Part shown: positions 1 to 9,848 of the stretch, one piece after another
Numbering within the stretch: the stretch's first letter is position 1
Layout: every line of letters starts with the position of its first letter
Source: Aromatoleum bremense
Lineage (GTDB): Bacteria > Pseudomonadota > Gammaproteobacteria > Burkholderiales > Rhodocyclaceae
Direction: 5' to 3'
Length of the DNA: 64,000 nucleotides
NCBI RefSeq assembly: GCF_017894365.1
Contig: NZ_CP059467.1
Location: 2,356,001 to 2,420,000 of the forward strand
Notes under the pieces: generated by a model
What the model saw: the letters and a program-made list of their open reading frames with translations, nothing else
Databases searched by the model: none
What the model was told of the DNA's origin: nothing
Made by a program: the position numbers and the translations under genes

Positions 1-600
1 CGGGTCGGCGATCACTTGGCGCGCGCGTTCGACCAGCGCCTCGTCGCACGGCTCGTCGTCGGCCCCTGCGAATCGCCCGCCGCCTTGCGGCAGAAGCAGC
101 CTTGCACGGGCCCCGAACCCGTCGCGCAGATAGCGCGCCGTGATGTCCGCGATCTGCGCCGCGGTCAGCGCGGCCGACAGCTCGCCGCCCATTTCGCAAA
201 GGGCCTGCGTGTGCCGTTCACGAAGCTGCGCGGCGTCACGCTGCAGCTTCAACTTCGTCGCGAGCTCCGCGGTGATCAGCGCCACCGCGAGCAGCACTGC
301 GAAGGTCAGCAGGTACTGCAGATCGCCGACCGCGAACGTGAGATGCGGTGCGACGAAGAAGAAGTCGAACAGCGCGACGGACAGGAAGGCTGCGAAAACC
401 GCCGGCCCGCGCCCGAACCGTGCCGCGGAGAACAGCACCGCGAGCGGGAACAGCATGACGATGTTGACTGGATCGAGGTGGCCGAGCGCCGCCGTGCTGA
501 ACAAGGCCACCGCACCGACCGCGAGGCCTGCCATCGCATACATTCGCCAACCCGGCCGGATCCCGTGCGGCGTGAACATGTTCTGGACGGAATCGGTCAT
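1..600 (-). CDS. DUF4118 (KdpD-like) membrane sensor, partial at left edge
   Basis: About 200 N-terminal residues are visible; the gene continues past the left edge. The reading begins MTDSVQNMFTPHG, and an in-frame TAA four codons upstream fixes the start region at ATG 600. Four hydrophobic segments (about residues 20-115) contain the short-loop pattern FFFVAPHLTFAVGD, typical of the DUF4118 four-helix sensor module of KdpD and related kinases. The part after about residue 125 (RERHTQALCEMGGELSAA) is the linker seen before a GAF or HisKA domain. Full-length KdpD has an N-terminal KdpD/Usp region before DUF4118; here DUF4118 is at the N-terminus, so this is a short KdpD-like sensor rather than KdpD. 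Kinase domains would lie outside the window. Confidence 0.75.
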   Translation of the reverse strand, partial: MTDSVQNMFTPHGIRPGWRMYAMAGLAVGAVALFSTAALGHLDPVNIVMLFPLAVLFSAARFGRGPAVFAAFLSVALFDFFFVAPHLTFAVGDLQYLLTFAVLLAVALITAELATKLKLQRDAAQLRERHTQALCEMGGELSAALTAAQIADITARYLRDGFGARARLLLPQGGGRFAGADDEPCDEALVERARQVIADP

Positions 601-661
601 GGGTGGACTTTAACCCGGGTTGCCGCCCTTGCATCCCGGACGAGGCCGCCGTCCGGCTGGA

Positions 662-1444
662 TCAGCGGCCGGTGAAGCGCGGCGGGCGCTTGGCGAAGAA
701 CGCTTCGAGCCCTTCGCGGTAGTCCGTGGTGTCGAGGAAGGCGAAGGCGGCGCGCTTCTCGTCCGCGCTGAGCGGCTCGTCCCGCATCAGCCGGTGCACC
801 CACTGCTTGTGCCAGCGCGCCACCAGCGGCGCCCCCGCGGCGATGCGGGCGGCGCTCGCCTGCGCTTCGTCGATCACTTTCTCGTCGTCGACGATCCGCG
901 TCAGCAGGCCTTTCTGCAGCGCTTCACGCGCGCTCAGGATGCGGCCTTCGAGCAGGATCTCAAGCAGCACCGCCGGCCCGACGAGCTCGAGCAGCCCCGC
1001 CATCTCGCCCGGATACATCGAGAAGCCGAGGCGGTTGATCGGTGCGCCGAAGCGCGCGGATTCGCCGGCGATGCGCAGGTCGCAGCAACCCGCGATCTCG
1101 AGGCCGCCGCCGACGCACGCGCCCTGGATCGCCGCAACGGTTGGAACCGGACATGCACGGATCGCGTCGAGCGCGGCCGCGACGAGTTCGTCGTGGTAGT
1201 GCAGCGCGTCCTCGACAGTCGCGCGCACGGTGAGGAATTCCTCGATGTCGCCGCCCGCCGCGAAGGCCTTGTCGCCGTCGCCGCGCAGGATCACGCAGCG
1301 CAGCCCGTCGTCGGCCGCGATCCGTTCGAACGTTTCGTGCAGCGCGATCCACATCGCCGAATCGATCGCGTTGAGCTTGCCAGGGTTCGACAACACGAGG
1401 GTCGCGATACCGTCGCCGGACGAAAAAACGATCCGGCCTTTCAT
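662..1444 (-). CDS. Enoyl-CoA hydratase/isomerase family protein
   Basis: A 260-residue crotonase-fold protein of usual family length. Oxyanion-hole segments are visible: AFAAGGDIEEF near residue 62 and IQGACVGGGLEIAGCCDLRIA near residues 104-124. The first catalytic glutamate equivalent (GGGLE) is kept. The second position, normally within a GxPE motif in true hydratases, reads GAPINRLG, with Asn instead of Glu, so hydration may not be its reaction; isomerase or hydrolase activity is possible. It lies 61 bp upstream of the DUF4118 sensor on the same strand and is divergent from the DUF485-actP pair across an AT-rich spacer. A role in CoA-thioester metabolism is inferred; substrate unknown. 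Confidence 0.85.
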   Translation of the reverse strand: MKGRIVFSSGDGIATLVLSNPGKLNAIDSAMWIALHETFERIAADDGLRCVILRGDGDKAFAAGGDIEEFLTVRATVEDALHYHDELVAAALDAIRACPVPTVAAIQGACVGGGLEIAGCCDLRIAGESARFGAPINRLGFSMYPGEMAGLLELVGPAVLLEILLEGRILSAREALQKGLLTRIVDDEKVIDEAQASAARIAAGAPLVARWHKQWVHRLMRDEPLSADEKRAAFAFLDTTDYREGLEAFFAKRPPRFTGR

Positions 1445-1530
1445 CGCGCGGTGCCGTGGGTAGTCTTCAACATGCTGTTTTCGCTTGTATTTTATGTAAT
1501 AAAAATTCTTTTTTGCGTTACAAAAAAACT

Positions 1531-1571
1531 TCCATACTCAACAGTATGGAGGGATTTAAATGATATATCAT
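1531..1571. promoter_or_regulatory. Palindromes in the divergent AT-rich spacer
   Basis: The spacer between the enoyl-CoA hydratase-family gene and the DUF485 gene is markedly AT-rich. It holds an 8-bp perfect inverted repeat, TCCATACT (1531-1538) and AGTATGGA (1543-1550) with a 4-nt spacer, and a perfect 12-bp palindrome ATGATATATCAT (1560-1571). These are plausible binding sites for a dimeric regulator acting on one or both divergent genes. No regulator gene is adjacent. Inference only. Confidence 0.4.
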
Positions 1572-1673
1572 CCGCCCCATGTCACGACCGCATCAGACGG
1601 TCGGGCGGAAAAATGAAGGGGAAGGTGGGGGCAGCCGTGTTTTCGTTGCTTTCTTACTTTGGGAGAGGTGAAG

Positions 1674-1994
1674 GTGTCCAGTTCCATGTATGCGCATATC
1701 AGGCGCAATCCGCGTTTCGCGGAACTCGTTTCGAAGCGCACGCGCTTTGCGACGATCCTGTCGGCCATCGTGCTGACGATCTTCTACGGCTTCGTGCTGC
1801 TCGTGGCGTTCGCGCCCGATCTGATCGGCTCGCGCCTGTCCGGTACCAGCAACCTGACGTTCGGCGTCGCTGCCGGTCTGTTCCAGTTCATCTTCTTCTG
1901 GGTGCTGACCTTGGTCTACGTGCGCCGTGCGAACGGCGAGTTCGATGACATCAACAATGAAATCGTGCGTGCCGCATGGAAGGATGAAAAATGA
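1674..1994 (+). CDS. DUF485 small membrane protein (YjcH-like)
   Basis: About 106 residues with a charged N-terminus ([19 protein letters not shown]) and two membrane segments, near residues 30-50 and 62-85. This is the DUF485 pattern that accompanies acetate/solute symporters (E. coli yjcH-actP). Start chosen as GTG 1674, because the purine-rich GGAGAGG at 1662-1668 sits 5-6 nt before it; ATG 1686 and TTG 1659 are alternatives. Its stop overlaps the actP start (ATGA at 1991-1994), indicating translational coupling. The family's exact role is not established; it probably supports the symporter. Confidence 0.85.
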   Translation: MSSSMYAHIRRNPRFAELVSKRTRFATILSAIVLTIFYGFVLLVAFAPDLIGSRLSGTSNLTFGVAAGLFQFIFFWVLTLVYVRRANGEFDDINNEIVRAAWKDEK

Positions 1995-3670
1995 GGAAAT
2001 CATCCTTCCTGTCGTGTCTCGCGGGCGGCCTGCTGCCGCTCGGATTCGCTGCTTCGGCGTTCGCCGGTGACGCGATCGAGGCCACCGAGAAGCAGGGCGT
2101 CAATCTCACCGCGATCGGCATGTTCTTCGTCTTCGTGCTGATGACGCTCGGCATCACCTACTGGGCGGCGAGCCGCACCAAGTCGACCGCCGACTTCTAC
2201 ACCGCCGGCGGTGGCATCACCGGCTGGCAGAACGGGCTGGCGATCGCCGGCGACTACATGTCGGCGGCGACGCTGCTCGGCCTGACCGCGATGATGTACA
2301 CGCAGGGCGTCGATGCGTACATCTACATGATCGCGTTCTTCGTCGGCTGGCCGATCATCCTGTTCCTGATGGCCGAACGCCTGCGCAACCTCGGCAAGTT
2401 CACGTTCGCCGACATCACGTCGTACCGCCTCGACCAGGGCAAGGTGCGCACGATGGCGGCGGTCAGTTCGCTGACGGTCGTGTGCTTCTACCTCGTCGCG
2501 CAGATGGTCGGCGCCGGTCAGCTGATCAAGCTGCTGTTCGGCCTCGACTACGTCTATGCGCTGTTCGTCGTCGGCGCGCTGATGATGGTGTACGTAACCT
2601 TCGGCGGCATGGTCGCGACGACCTGGGTGCAGATCATCAAGGCCTGCATGCTGCTGATCGGCGGCACGACGGTGATGCTGCTGGCGTTCAGCCAGTTCGG
2701 TTTCAGCTTCGACGAGCTGACGTTGCGCGCGATGGAAGTGCACAAGCTCGGCGGCAAGCTGCTCGCGCCGGGCAGCCTGCTCGCCGATCCGGTCACCGCG
2801 ATCTCGCTCGGCCTCGGGCTGATGTTCGGCACCGCCGGCCTGCCGCACATCCTGATGCGCTTCTTCACCGTCACCGACGCCAAGGAAGCGCGCAAGTCGG
2901 TGCTCTACGCTTCGGGCATCGTCGCGTACTTCTTCAACGTCATCGCCATCATGGGCCTGTGCGCGATCCTGATCGTCGGCACGAACCCGGCGTTCTTCGA
3001 AGGCGGCGAGCTCGGCGGCAAGGTCATCGGCGGCGGCAACATGATCGCGATGCACCTGGCGAAGGCGGTCGGCGGCAACCTGCTGCTGGGCTTCCTGTCG
3101 GCGGTCGCGTTCGCGACGATCCTCGCGGTCGTCGCCGGCCTCGCGCTGGCCGGTGCATCGGCGATCTCGCACGACATCTACTCGCGCGTGATCATGAAGG
3201 GCAAGGCCTCGGAATCGACCGAGCTGAAAGTGTCGAAGTTCGCGACGATCGGCCTCGGCATCGTCGCGGTGCTGCTCGGCATCGCGTTCGAGAAGATGAA
3301 CATCGCGTTCATGGTCGCGCTGGCTTTCGGCGTCGCGGCGTCGGCCAACTTCCCGGTGCTGATCCTGTCGATGTACTGGAAGGGCCTGACGACGCGCGGT
3401 GCGCTGGTCGGCGGCTACTCTGGCCTCGTGAGCGCGGTGATGTTCGTCGTGCTGTCGAAGTCGGTGTGGGTGGACGTGCTCGGCAACGCAACGGCGATCT
3501 TCCCCTACACCCAGCCGGCGCTGTTCTCGATGCCGATCGCGTTCCTGCTGACGATCATCGTGTCGAAGCTCGACATGAGCGCGCGGGCGAAGCGCGAGAT
3601 CGAGGCCTTCGAAGACCAGTACGTACGTGCCCAGACCGGTGTCGGAGCGGCGACCGCTTCCAGTCACTGA
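1991..3670 (+). CDS. actP: Cation/acetate symporter ActP
   Basis: A 559-residue sodium:solute symporter family protein. The N-terminus resembles a cleavable signal (residues 1-25, ending SAFAGD) and is followed by about thirteen hydrophobic segments. Characteristic stretches are [20 protein letters not shown] near residue 60, [13 protein letters not shown] near 82, and [19 protein letters not shown] near 280, all typical of ActP. It imports acetate or similar short monocarboxylates with a cation across the inner membrane. It is translationally coupled to the upstream DUF485 gene (ATGA overlap). The gene ends directly against an intergenic repeat shared with 60797. Pyruvate or propionate transport cannot be excluded from sequence. 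Confidence 0.92.
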   Translation: MRKSSFLSCLAGGLLPLGFAASAFAGDAIEATEKQGVNLTAIGMFFVFVLMTLGITYWAASRTKSTADFYTAGGGITGWQNGLAIAGDYMSAATLLGLTAMMYTQGVDAYIYMIAFFVGWPIILFLMAERLRNLGKFTFADITSYRLDQGKVRTMAAVSSLTVVCFYLVAQMVGAGQLIKLLFGLDYVYALFVVGALMMVYVTFGGMVATTWVQIIKACMLLIGGTTVMLLAFSQFGFSFDELTLRAMEVHKLGGKLLAPGSLLADPVTAISLGLGLMFGTAGLPHILMRFFTVTDAKEARKSVLYASGIVAYFFNVIAIMGLCAILIVGTNPAFFEGGELGGKVIGGGNMIAMHLAKAVGGNLLLGFLSAVAFATILAVVAGLALAGASAISHDIYSRVIMKGKASESTELKVSKFATIGLGIVAVLLGIAFEKMNIAFMVALAFGVAASANFPVLILSMYWKGLTTRGALVGGYSGLVSAVMFVVLSKSVWVDVLGNATAIFPYTQPALFSMPIAFLLTIIVSKLDMSARAKREIEAFEDQYVRAQTGVGAATASSH

Positions 3671-3753
3671 GCGTCCCCAGGAAACGGCTTTGCCGTTTCC
3701 GCCCCCCAAGGGGGACAAGAAAACTTGGGGCGGCCCGGCGTTTTCTTGAGAGC
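3671..3753. repeat. 83-nt intergenic repeat, copy A (after actP)
   Basis: Begins at the first base after the actP TGA and matches 60797-60880 with only a handful of differences. Internal structures: a 9-bp hairpin GGAAACGGC/GCCGTTTCC with a TTT loop, a run CCCCCC-AA-GGGGG, and a 9-bp inverted repeat CAAGAAAAC/GTTTTCTTG enclosing a GC-rich core. It lies between convergent actP and the tad locus end, so it could act as a terminator. No coding capacity is evident. Confidence 0.8.
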
Positions 3754-3856
3754 CCAGGTACAAGAGACACCGTCGCGCTTCGGCGCGGCGGCGCGACCCC
3801 CGCCAGGGCCACCGTCCGGCGGGGGTTGTTTTTGTGCTCCCTGCGCGACGCCTGCG

Positions 3857-5302
3857 TCACTCCCCGGAAGCGGCAGCGGTCCGCACCTCTGCAACCTGCA
3901 CAGCGGGACTGCGGGCGATCCGGGTGCACAGCCCCAATACGGCGCAGGCATCGCTGCGGGTGAGGTCGCGCCCCAGCATCAGCCGCACGTCGACGGCGAG
4001 ATCGTTCGATGCCGTGGCCCGGATTGTCGGCCGGAACGGCAGGCGGGCGGCGAATGCGGTGGCCGCTTCGCGGTAGCCGTCGCGGTATTCGACGAAGGAG
4101 ACGGCCTGGTCGAACGGCCGGCTATTCGTCAGCCGCGGGCGCGCCACCCCCTGCTGTCCGAGCAATCCGGCGAGCCGTCGAGCGAGGCCTTCGCCGCCAT
4201 GACCGTTCGAGATCTCGTAGCGTGCCGGCCGGGACGCTGACGGAAGGGGCGCAGCTGCCGGGGGCAGGCCATCTGCGACGCTCGGGTTGGCGGCACGAAC
4301 GGCAACCGGCTCGGCCGTCCGTGCGAGGGCAGAGGGGCGTGCGGCGGCCGTGATGATCGCGGCCGCCTCGACGACAGCCGTTTCACGGCTTACCGGCGCA
4401 TTGCGCAGTTCGAAAACGTTTTCGGCAATTTTCACGAGAATCGCGCGTGGCGCGGTGCCAGCCGCAGGCGTTCCGGCCGCCCGGGCCGGCGCGAGCGCCG
4501 GTGCGGCGGTCTGCACCTCGATGCCTGTTGCGGGAGCGGCGGCAAGCGGCGCCGTCGCCAGGGCAGGTGCCAAAGCAGGAAGCGGCGTTGCGGCGTCCAG
4601 CTGCTCGGCACCTATCGTGCCGACCGTAACTGGCGGCAGCGCCCCTGCTGCGGCGCTATCGGCCGCGGCCAGAAGCGGTTGTGACGGCGCGCCTGCACCC
4701 GGCGCGAGGGGCAGTGCGGCATTGCGGCGCGGCGCGGGTGCAGCGGAGGCTCGCGGTGCGCCAGACCCGTTGCCGCTCGCGCGCGCAGCGGCGAATTCCG
4801 CCTGGTCCTGCAGGCCGAGGTGCCGATACGTCGTTGCAAGATTGCTCCACGCGCGGCGATTGTTCCCGTCGAGTTCGACGGCCCGGCGCAGCGACGCGAC
4901 GGCGGCTTCGTGCCGGCCCGCGAGCAGCAGGGCATAACCGAGGTTGTTGTGCAGGTGACTCGCCTCCGGGGAGTGATCTATCGCACGCGTGAGCGCCTGC
5001 AAGCCGTCTTCGACCCGGCCGAGCCGTACCTGTAGCGCGCCGAGCGCGTTCCACGCCGCGGCGTGTTCGGGGTCGGTGTCGAGCGCACTGCGGTACGCAG
5101 CGACGGCCTGCTCGTTCGCGCCCCGGCTCTCGTTGTAACGCCCGAGCGCGAAATAACCCGGCGCGGCGTTCATGCCGCCGTGACGCACGGTCTGCACCGG
5201 CGCGATCTTCCATGCGTTTTCCGGCATCGTCGGGCTCGTGCTGCAGGCACCGAGCACGAGCGCAGCGAACACGGGTGTCAAAGTGGGTGCGAGCTTGTTC
5301 AT
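3857..5302 (-). CDS. tadD: TPR lipoprotein with LytR C-terminal-like domain (TadD-like)
   Basis: A 481-residue protein. The N-terminus MNKLAPTLTPVFAALVLGAC carries a lipobox (LGAC), so it is probably lipid-anchored in the envelope. At least three TPR units span about residues 45-170 (for example NALGALQVRLGRVEDGLQAL). A low-complexity Ala/Pro-rich linker occupies about 175-360, and a LytR_C-like domain about 363-447 (YEISNGHGGEGLARRLAGLL, then LTNSRPFDQ). It is the last gene of the tad operon, 16 bp after tadC. TPR lipoproteins at this position are named TadD and help pilus assembly. The LytR_C-type tail may contact peptidoglycan; that is inference. Confidence 0.8.
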   Translation of the reverse strand: MNKLAPTLTPVFAALVLGACSTSPTMPENAWKIAPVQTVRHGGMNAAPGYFALGRYNESRGANEQAVAAYRSALDTDPEHAAAWNALGALQVRLGRVEDGLQALTRAIDHSPEASHLHNNLGYALLLAGRHEAAVASLRRAVELDGNNRRAWSNLATTYRHLGLQDQAEFAAARASGNGSGAPRASAAPAPRRNAALPLAPGAGAPSQPLLAAADSAAAGALPPVTVGTIGAEQLDAATPLPALAPALATAPLAAAPATGIEVQTAAPALAPARAAGTPAAGTAPRAILVKIAENVFELRNAPVSRETAVVEAAAIITAAARPSALARTAEPVAVRAANPSVADGLPPAAAPLPSASRPARYEISNGHGGEGLARRLAGLLGQQGVARPRLTNSRPFDQAVSFVEYRDGYREAATAFAARLPFRPTIRATASNDLAVDVRLMLGRDLTRSDACAVLGLCTRIARSPAVQVAEVRTAAASGE

Positions 5303-5318
5303 TCCGTTCTCCCTCGTG

Positions 5319-6263
5319 TCAGCCGCCGCCGCCGGCCATCGTCGGCAGCAGGATGCGGTAGATCTGGATCATCGCCGGCCCGAGCAGCACCAGCATCAGC
5401 GACGGGAAGATGAAGAAGATCAGCGGGAACAGCAGCTTCAGCGCGATTTTCGCCGCGGCTTCCTCGGCGCGCTGGCGGCGGCGCGTGCGCAGCATGTCCG
5501 AATGGATGCGCAGCGACGCGGCGATGCTGGTGCCGAAGCGCTCGGCCTGGATGATCATCGCGACGAAGCCATCGACCTCGTCGATGCCGGTGCGCGTGGC
5601 GAGGTTGCGCAGCGCGCGTGCGCGTTCGAGCCCGGCGCGCAGTTCCAGTGTCACGAGGTGGAGTTCCTCGGCGAGCGCCTCGCTCTTGTGCTGCATCTCG
5701 TCGGCGACGCGAACGAGCGCCGCCTCGACGCCGAGCCCGGCTTCGACGCACACCGTCATCAGGTCGAGCGCGTCGGGGAAAGTCTCGAAGATCTCGCGCT
5801 GGCGCACGAAGATCAGTCGGTTCAGCACGAGGTTCGGCAGGTAGTAGCCGAATGCTGCCGCGACCAGCACGACCAGAAGCGTGCCCTGGAACTCCAGTTC
5901 GGGGGTCGAGATCAGCACGGTGAAATACGCCAGCAGCGGCAGCCCGAGCGCCAGCACCGTCTTGATGCCGAAATAGGCGAGCGGGGCGGACGCGTGGCGG
6001 ATGCCGGCATGGAGAAAGCGCGTGCGCAGCGCCGACATGTGCTCGCTGTCCTCGGGAGTCGACAGTTTCGCGAACGGGCGGGTCAATTGGACGGTGCGCT
6101 CGATCCACGCCTCCGCCCCCGGCGCGGACGAGGCCTTGCCGGCGCCGAGCGCATGCAGGCGGTCCGCCGTCGGCGAGCGCGAAAACAGGCTCATGACGAA
6201 GAACGCGCCGGCCGAAACGGCGACGAACATCAGCCCGAGAATTGCAATTTGCGGATAGTCCAT
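5319..6263 (-). CDS. tadC: Tad pilus inner-membrane platform protein TadC
   Basis: A 314-residue GspF/T2SSF-family membrane protein. A hydrophobic N-terminal segment (about residues 5-25) is followed by paired segments near 90-135, a cytoplasmic T2SSF domain at about 150-275 (FPDALDLMTVCVEAGLGVEAA, then RTGIDEVDGFVAMIIQAERF), and a C-terminal hairpin (FFIFPSLMLVLLGPAMIQIY). With TadB it forms the platform that couples the TadA motor to Flp assembly. It sits between tadB (28 bp upstream) and the TPR gene, the usual order. Length and composition are typical. Confidence 0.93.
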   Translation of the reverse strand: MDYPQIAILGLMFVAVSAGAFFVMSLFSRSPTADRLHALGAGKASSAPGAEAWIERTVQLTRPFAKLSTPEDSEHMSALRTRFLHAGIRHASAPLAYFGIKTVLALGLPLLAYFTVLISTPELEFQGTLLVVLVAAAFGYYLPNLVLNRLIFVRQREIFETFPDALDLMTVCVEAGLGVEAALVRVADEMQHKSEALAEELHLVTLELRAGLERARALRNLATRTGIDEVDGFVAMIIQAERFGTSIAASLRIHSDMLRTRRRQRAEEAAAKIALKLLFPLIFFIFPSLMLVLLGPAMIQIYRILLPTMAGGGG

Positions 6264-6291
6264 GTTCGCGTTCTCCCCTTTGCCGCCGTGG

Positions 6292-7266
6292 CTAGACCCG
6301 GATGCGGATGATCTTGCGCATCCACAGCACGCCGAGAACCATCATCACCAGCGCGCCGTAGATGAAGTTGATGCCTGCCGGGTCCTCCCACAGCACCTTC
6401 ATGAAGCCTGGATTCACGATGTTGATCATTGCCGCGGTCGCGAACGGCAGCCCGCCGAGAATCCACGCCGATAGTCGCCCCTCGGCCGACAACGTGCGGA
6501 TCTGGCCATACAGCTTGAGGCGCGCGCGGATGATCGCGCTGATGTTGTCGAGCAGCTCGGCGAGATTGCCGCCGGAGTCGCGCTGGATCAGCACCGCGAT
6601 GACGAAGTAGCCCAGGTCCGTGCTGTCGGTGCGTGAGGCGAGGTTCAGCAGCGCGGTCTCTAGCGGCACGCCGTAGTTCGTCTCGTCGAACAGGATGCGG
6701 AACTCGCCGCCGACCGGATCCTTCATCTCCTCGCCGACCATCTTGATCGCGGTCGGGAACGCGTGGCCCGCGCGCAGCGCCCGGCTCATCAGGTCGAGGG
6801 CCTCCGGCAGCTGCTGCTCGAAGCGCTGCATGTGCTGGTTGCGTGCCCGCAACACGTACAGCGTCGGCAGCGCGGCCAGCACGCCGCCGACGACCAGGCC
6901 GATGACCGCCGGCCGGTTCAGCAGCACCGGCGCCGCGTAGCCGAGCGCGCCGAGCGCCACCGTCCAGCCGACGAACTGCGCCAGCGTCAATGACAGGCGC
7001 GACTGGACGATCAACCGGTTCAAGCCATGCAGGCGCGGTACTGCAGCGAGCAGCCGGTCGCCGGCGGCCGAGCCCGTGGCACTCTGTTCCTTGTACAAGG
7101 ATGCCGGCCGTGAGCCCTGCACACTGCCCGCGACCTCTTCGAGACGGCGGTTGAGGCGCTTGGCTTCCGTGCTGCGCGTCGAGGCCCACCACAGGTAGCC
7201 GCCTTCGAGGAACAGCACCACGGCGATGAAGGTCGCCAGCGCAAACAGCAGCGTCAGGATGTCCAT
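6292..7266 (-). CDS. tadB: Tad pilus inner-membrane platform protein TadB
   Basis: A 324-residue GspF/T2SSF-family protein. It has an N-terminal membrane anchor ([20 protein letters not shown]), a pair of segments near residues 95-135, the F domain at about 150-280 ([38 protein letters not shown]) and a terminal membrane segment. It is the paralogue of TadC and the expected partner of the TadA ATPase, whose gene ends 7 bp upstream of this start. Such tight spacing supports one transcript. Confidence 0.93.
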   Translation of the reverse strand: MDILTLLFALATFIAVVLFLEGGYLWWASTRSTEAKRLNRRLEEVAGSVQGSRPASLYKEQSATGSAAGDRLLAAVPRLHGLNRLIVQSRLSLTLAQFVGWTVALGALGYAAPVLLNRPAVIGLVVGGVLAALPTLYVLRARNQHMQRFEQQLPEALDLMSRALRAGHAFPTAIKMVGEEMKDPVGGEFRILFDETNYGVPLETALLNLASRTDSTDLGYFVIAVLIQRDSGGNLAELLDNISAIIRARLKLYGQIRTLSAEGRLSAWILGGLPFATAAMINIVNPGFMKVLWEDPAGINFIYGALVMMVLGVLWMRKIIRIRV

Positions 7267-7273
7267 TTCAGCC

Positions 7274-8626
7274 TCACTCGAAGCGTCGCGTCGGGTCGAA
7301 CATTTCCTCCGGCAGGCGGATGCCGAAGGAACGCAGGCGTTCGGCGAAATGCGGGCGCACGCCGGTCGCCGCGAAATGCCCCTGCACCGCGCCGCTGTCC
7401 GAGATGCCCTGCTGCCGGAACGTGAAGATCTCCTGCATCGTGATCATGTCGCCTTCCATGCCGGTGATTTCCTGGATGCTCACCAGCTTGCGCTTGCCGT
7501 CGGTGAGGCGGCTCGCCTGCACGATGACGCCGATCGCGCTGGCGATCTGCGCCCGCGCGACCTTCTGCGGCAGATTCACGCCGGCCATGCCGATCATGTT
7601 CTCCATGCGGCCGAGCGCATCGCGCGGCGTGTTCGCATGCACCGTCGTCATCGAACCCTCGTGGCCGGTGTTCATCGCCTGCAGCACGTCGAAAGCTTCT
7701 GCGCCGCGCGTCTCGCCGAGGATGATGCGGTCGGGGCGCATGCGCAGCGCGTTCCTCACCAGCGCGCGCTGCGTCACCTCGCCCTTGCCCTCGATGTTCG
7801 GCGGGCGCGTTTCGAGCCGCACCACGTGCGGCTGCTGCAGCTGCAGTTCGGCCGCGTCCTCGATCGTGACGATGCGTTCGTCCTCGGGAATGTTGTGCGA
7901 CAGGATGTTCAGCAGCGTCGTCTTGCCGCTGCCGGTGCCGCCGGAAATGAGGATGTTCACCTTCGCCCGCACCAGCCCCGCGAGCAGGTCGGCCATCGCC
8001 GGCGTCAGCGCCTTGAAGTCGAGCAGTTTGTCGATCGTCAGCGGAATCGCGGCGAAGCGGCGGATCGACACCACCGGCCCGTCGAGCGCGAGCGGCGGGA
8101 TGATCGCGTTCACGCGCGAGCCGTCCGGCAGGCGCGCGTCGACCATCGGGCTCGATTCATCGACGCGCCGTCCGACCCGCGACACGATCTTGTCGATGAT
8201 CTTCATCAGATGCGCGTCGTCGCTGAAGGTCACGTTCGTCAGTTCGATCTTGCCGTGGCGCTCGACGTAGATCTGCTGCGAGCCGTTGATCAGGATGTCC
8301 GACACCGTCGGGTCGGCGAGCAGCGGCTCGATCGGCCCGAGCCCGAGCATCTCGTACTGGATGTCGCGCACGAGGTCGCGTCGTTCGTTCGCATTGATGA
8401 CAACGTTTTCCTCGGCGAGCAGGCGCTCGACCATCAGCCGCAGCTCGTCCCGCAGCCGCTCGGGGGCGAGGTTCTCCATCGCCTCGAGATCGATGCGCGA
8501 CAGCAGCAACTGGTGGATGTGCAACTTCAGGCTCTGGTAGGCCCTGCTCGCGCTGGAGTCGGAAGCCGCCTGCGAGCGCAGGGCGTTTTCCGGCGAGACC
8601 GATTCGAGACGCTGGCGCAGACTCAT
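7274..8626 (-). CDS. tadA: Tad pilus secretion ATPase TadA/CpaF
   Basis: About 450 residues from ATG 8626, chosen because GAGGGAG lies just upstream; the longer open frame to 8719 has no supporting site. This is the hexameric motor that powers Flp pilus extension. Visible motifs: Walker [17 protein letters not shown] (about residues 236-251), Asp box [18 protein letters not shown], and the His/Walker B region [18 protein letters not shown]. The N-terminal all-alpha region includes [20 protein letters not shown]. The protein is cytoplasmic and docks on TadB/TadC. The gene follows tadZ with 31 bp between them. Confidence 0.95.
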   Translation of the reverse strand: MSLRQRLESVSPENALRSQAASDSSASRAYQSLKLHIHQLLLSRIDLEAMENLAPERLRDELRLMVERLLAEENVVINANERRDLVRDIQYEMLGLGPIEPLLADPTVSDILINGSQQIYVERHGKIELTNVTFSDDAHLMKIIDKIVSRVGRRVDESSPMVDARLPDGSRVNAIIPPLALDGPVVSIRRFAAIPLTIDKLLDFKALTPAMADLLAGLVRAKVNILISGGTGSGKTTLLNILSHNIPEDERIVTIEDAAELQLQQPHVVRLETRPPNIEGKGEVTQRALVRNALRMRPDRIILGETRGAEAFDVLQAMNTGHEGSMTTVHANTPRDALGRMENMIGMAGVNLPQKVARAQIASAIGVIVQASRLTDGKRKLVSIQEITGMEGDMITMQEIFTFRQQGISDSGAVQGHFAATGVRPHFAERLRSFGIRLPEEMFDPTRRFE

Positions 8627-8657
8627 TTCATGCTCCCTCGGTTGTTGGCAGTCGGCT

Positions 8658-9812
8658 TCAGTGCGTCGCGAACAGGCGCCCGAACCAGCCCTTGCCAGCC
8701 TTCTCCGGCTCGGCGGCAAGCGATTCGGCGATCTCGCGCAAGGCCTTCGTCACCGGGCTGTTCTTCGCCAGGCGCGCGATCGGCTCGCCCTGATTCACCG
8801 ACGCGGCGACCGCCTCGTAACAATTCGGCACCGTCTTGAACACCTTCGCATTGACCGTGCGTTCCAGGTCCTGCAGCCCGATGTCGCTGTTCTTCTGGTG
8901 GCGATTGACGATCAGCCCGACTTTCGACATCGGGTACCCCAGCGACACGAACACCTCGACGAGGCGCTTTGCTTCGCGGATGAACGGCAACGTGAGCTGC
9001 ACCACCGGAAAGATCCTGTCCGCCATGTCGAATGGTCGCAGGCTCACCGCGTCGAGCGAGCGGCCGACATCGACGATGACGAAGTCGTAGTTCGCGCGCG
9101 CCACCTTGAGGATCGCCTCGACGTGCTCGGGCTTGACGTCAGTCGCGTGCGCCGGGTCTTCCGGTGCCGCGAGGAGGTGGAAACCGGGCGCGACCTCGAT
9201 CATCGCCGACGCGAGGAAGGCGGCGTCGAGGCGATGGATCTGCTGGCACACCAGCGCGAGGTTGCTCGCCGGCTTCTGGTTCGTGACGAACATTGCCGCG
9301 TCGCCGAACTGCAGGTTCAGATCGATCAGCGCGACCCGCTTGGCATGGGTGGCGGCGAGCACCCACGCGAGGTTCGTCGCGAGAAAGGTCGCGCCGCTGC
9401 CGCCCTTGCATGACATCATCGCGAGGATCTTGCCCTCGGTCGCCGCGCCGCCGCGCTTGTGGGCGATGCGCGCCAGCGCCGCCTGCAGCGCCTCGGCGCT
9501 CGGCGCGCTCGGCAGCACTTCGCGCACCCCGGCGCGAAATGCCTGCAGCAGGAAGTCTGACGAGGTGTCGGCAGTGATGATGATCGGGTCGATCGTGGGA
9601 TAGCGCTGTGTCAGCCGTTCGAGTGCGTCGAGGCTGCTCGGCTCGAAGGCATCGAGTACGACGATATCGGGCACCGTGCCGTTGACGGCGCCGATCGGAT
9701 CGCTCGACGTCGCGTGTCCGACTGCGACGTCCATCGTGTTGCCACCCCGGGTCAGCGCGGCGCGCAGGCGCTCGGCGTTGTCATGGCTGTCGGAAAGAAT
9801 CCTGATTTTCAT
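8658..9812 (-). CDS. tadZ: Pilus localisation ATPase TadZ/CpaE
   Basis: A 384-residue protein with an N-terminal receiver-like atypical domain (about 1-120: [21 protein letters not shown]) and a C-terminal ParA/MinD-type ATPase. The deviant P-loop reads [20 protein letters not shown]: the usual GKT is GAT, a change known in the CpaE/TadZ group. Further ATPase signatures are [16 protein letters not shown] and [16 protein letters not shown]. TadZ proteins mark the pole and recruit the Tad machinery. The GAT variant suggests weak or absent hydrolysis. A GAGGA sequence precedes ATG 9812. Confidence 0.92.
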   Translation of the reverse strand: MKIRILSDSHDNAERLRAALTRGGNTMDVAVGHATSSDPIGAVNGTVPDIVVLDAFEPSSLDALERLTQRYPTIDPIIITADTSSDFLLQAFRAGVREVLPSAPSAEALQAALARIAHKRGGAATEGKILAMMSCKGGSGATFLATNLAWVLAATHAKRVALIDLNLQFGDAAMFVTNQKPASNLALVCQQIHRLDAAFLASAMIEVAPGFHLLAAPEDPAHATDVKPEHVEAILKVARANYDFVIVDVGRSLDAVSLRPFDMADRIFPVVQLTLPFIREAKRLVEVFVSLGYPMSKVGLIVNRHQKNSDIGLQDLERTVNAKVFKTVPNCYEAVAASVNQGEPIARLAKNSPVTKALREIAESLAAEPEKAGKGWFGRLFATH

Positions 9813-9848
9813 GGCGACATCCTCAGTTGCACTTGTCTGCTGCGTCCA

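Noticed and set aside
1..600. Calling the left-edge gene kdpD
   Set aside because: The DUF4118 module is at the N-terminus with an upstream stop; KdpD's N-terminal KdpD/Usp domains are absent and no kdpFABC genes are visible.
2000..3763. Minus-strand open frame antisense to actP
   Set aside because: Only Arg/His/Asp-rich sequence, no motifs; its start lies inside the intergenic repeat.
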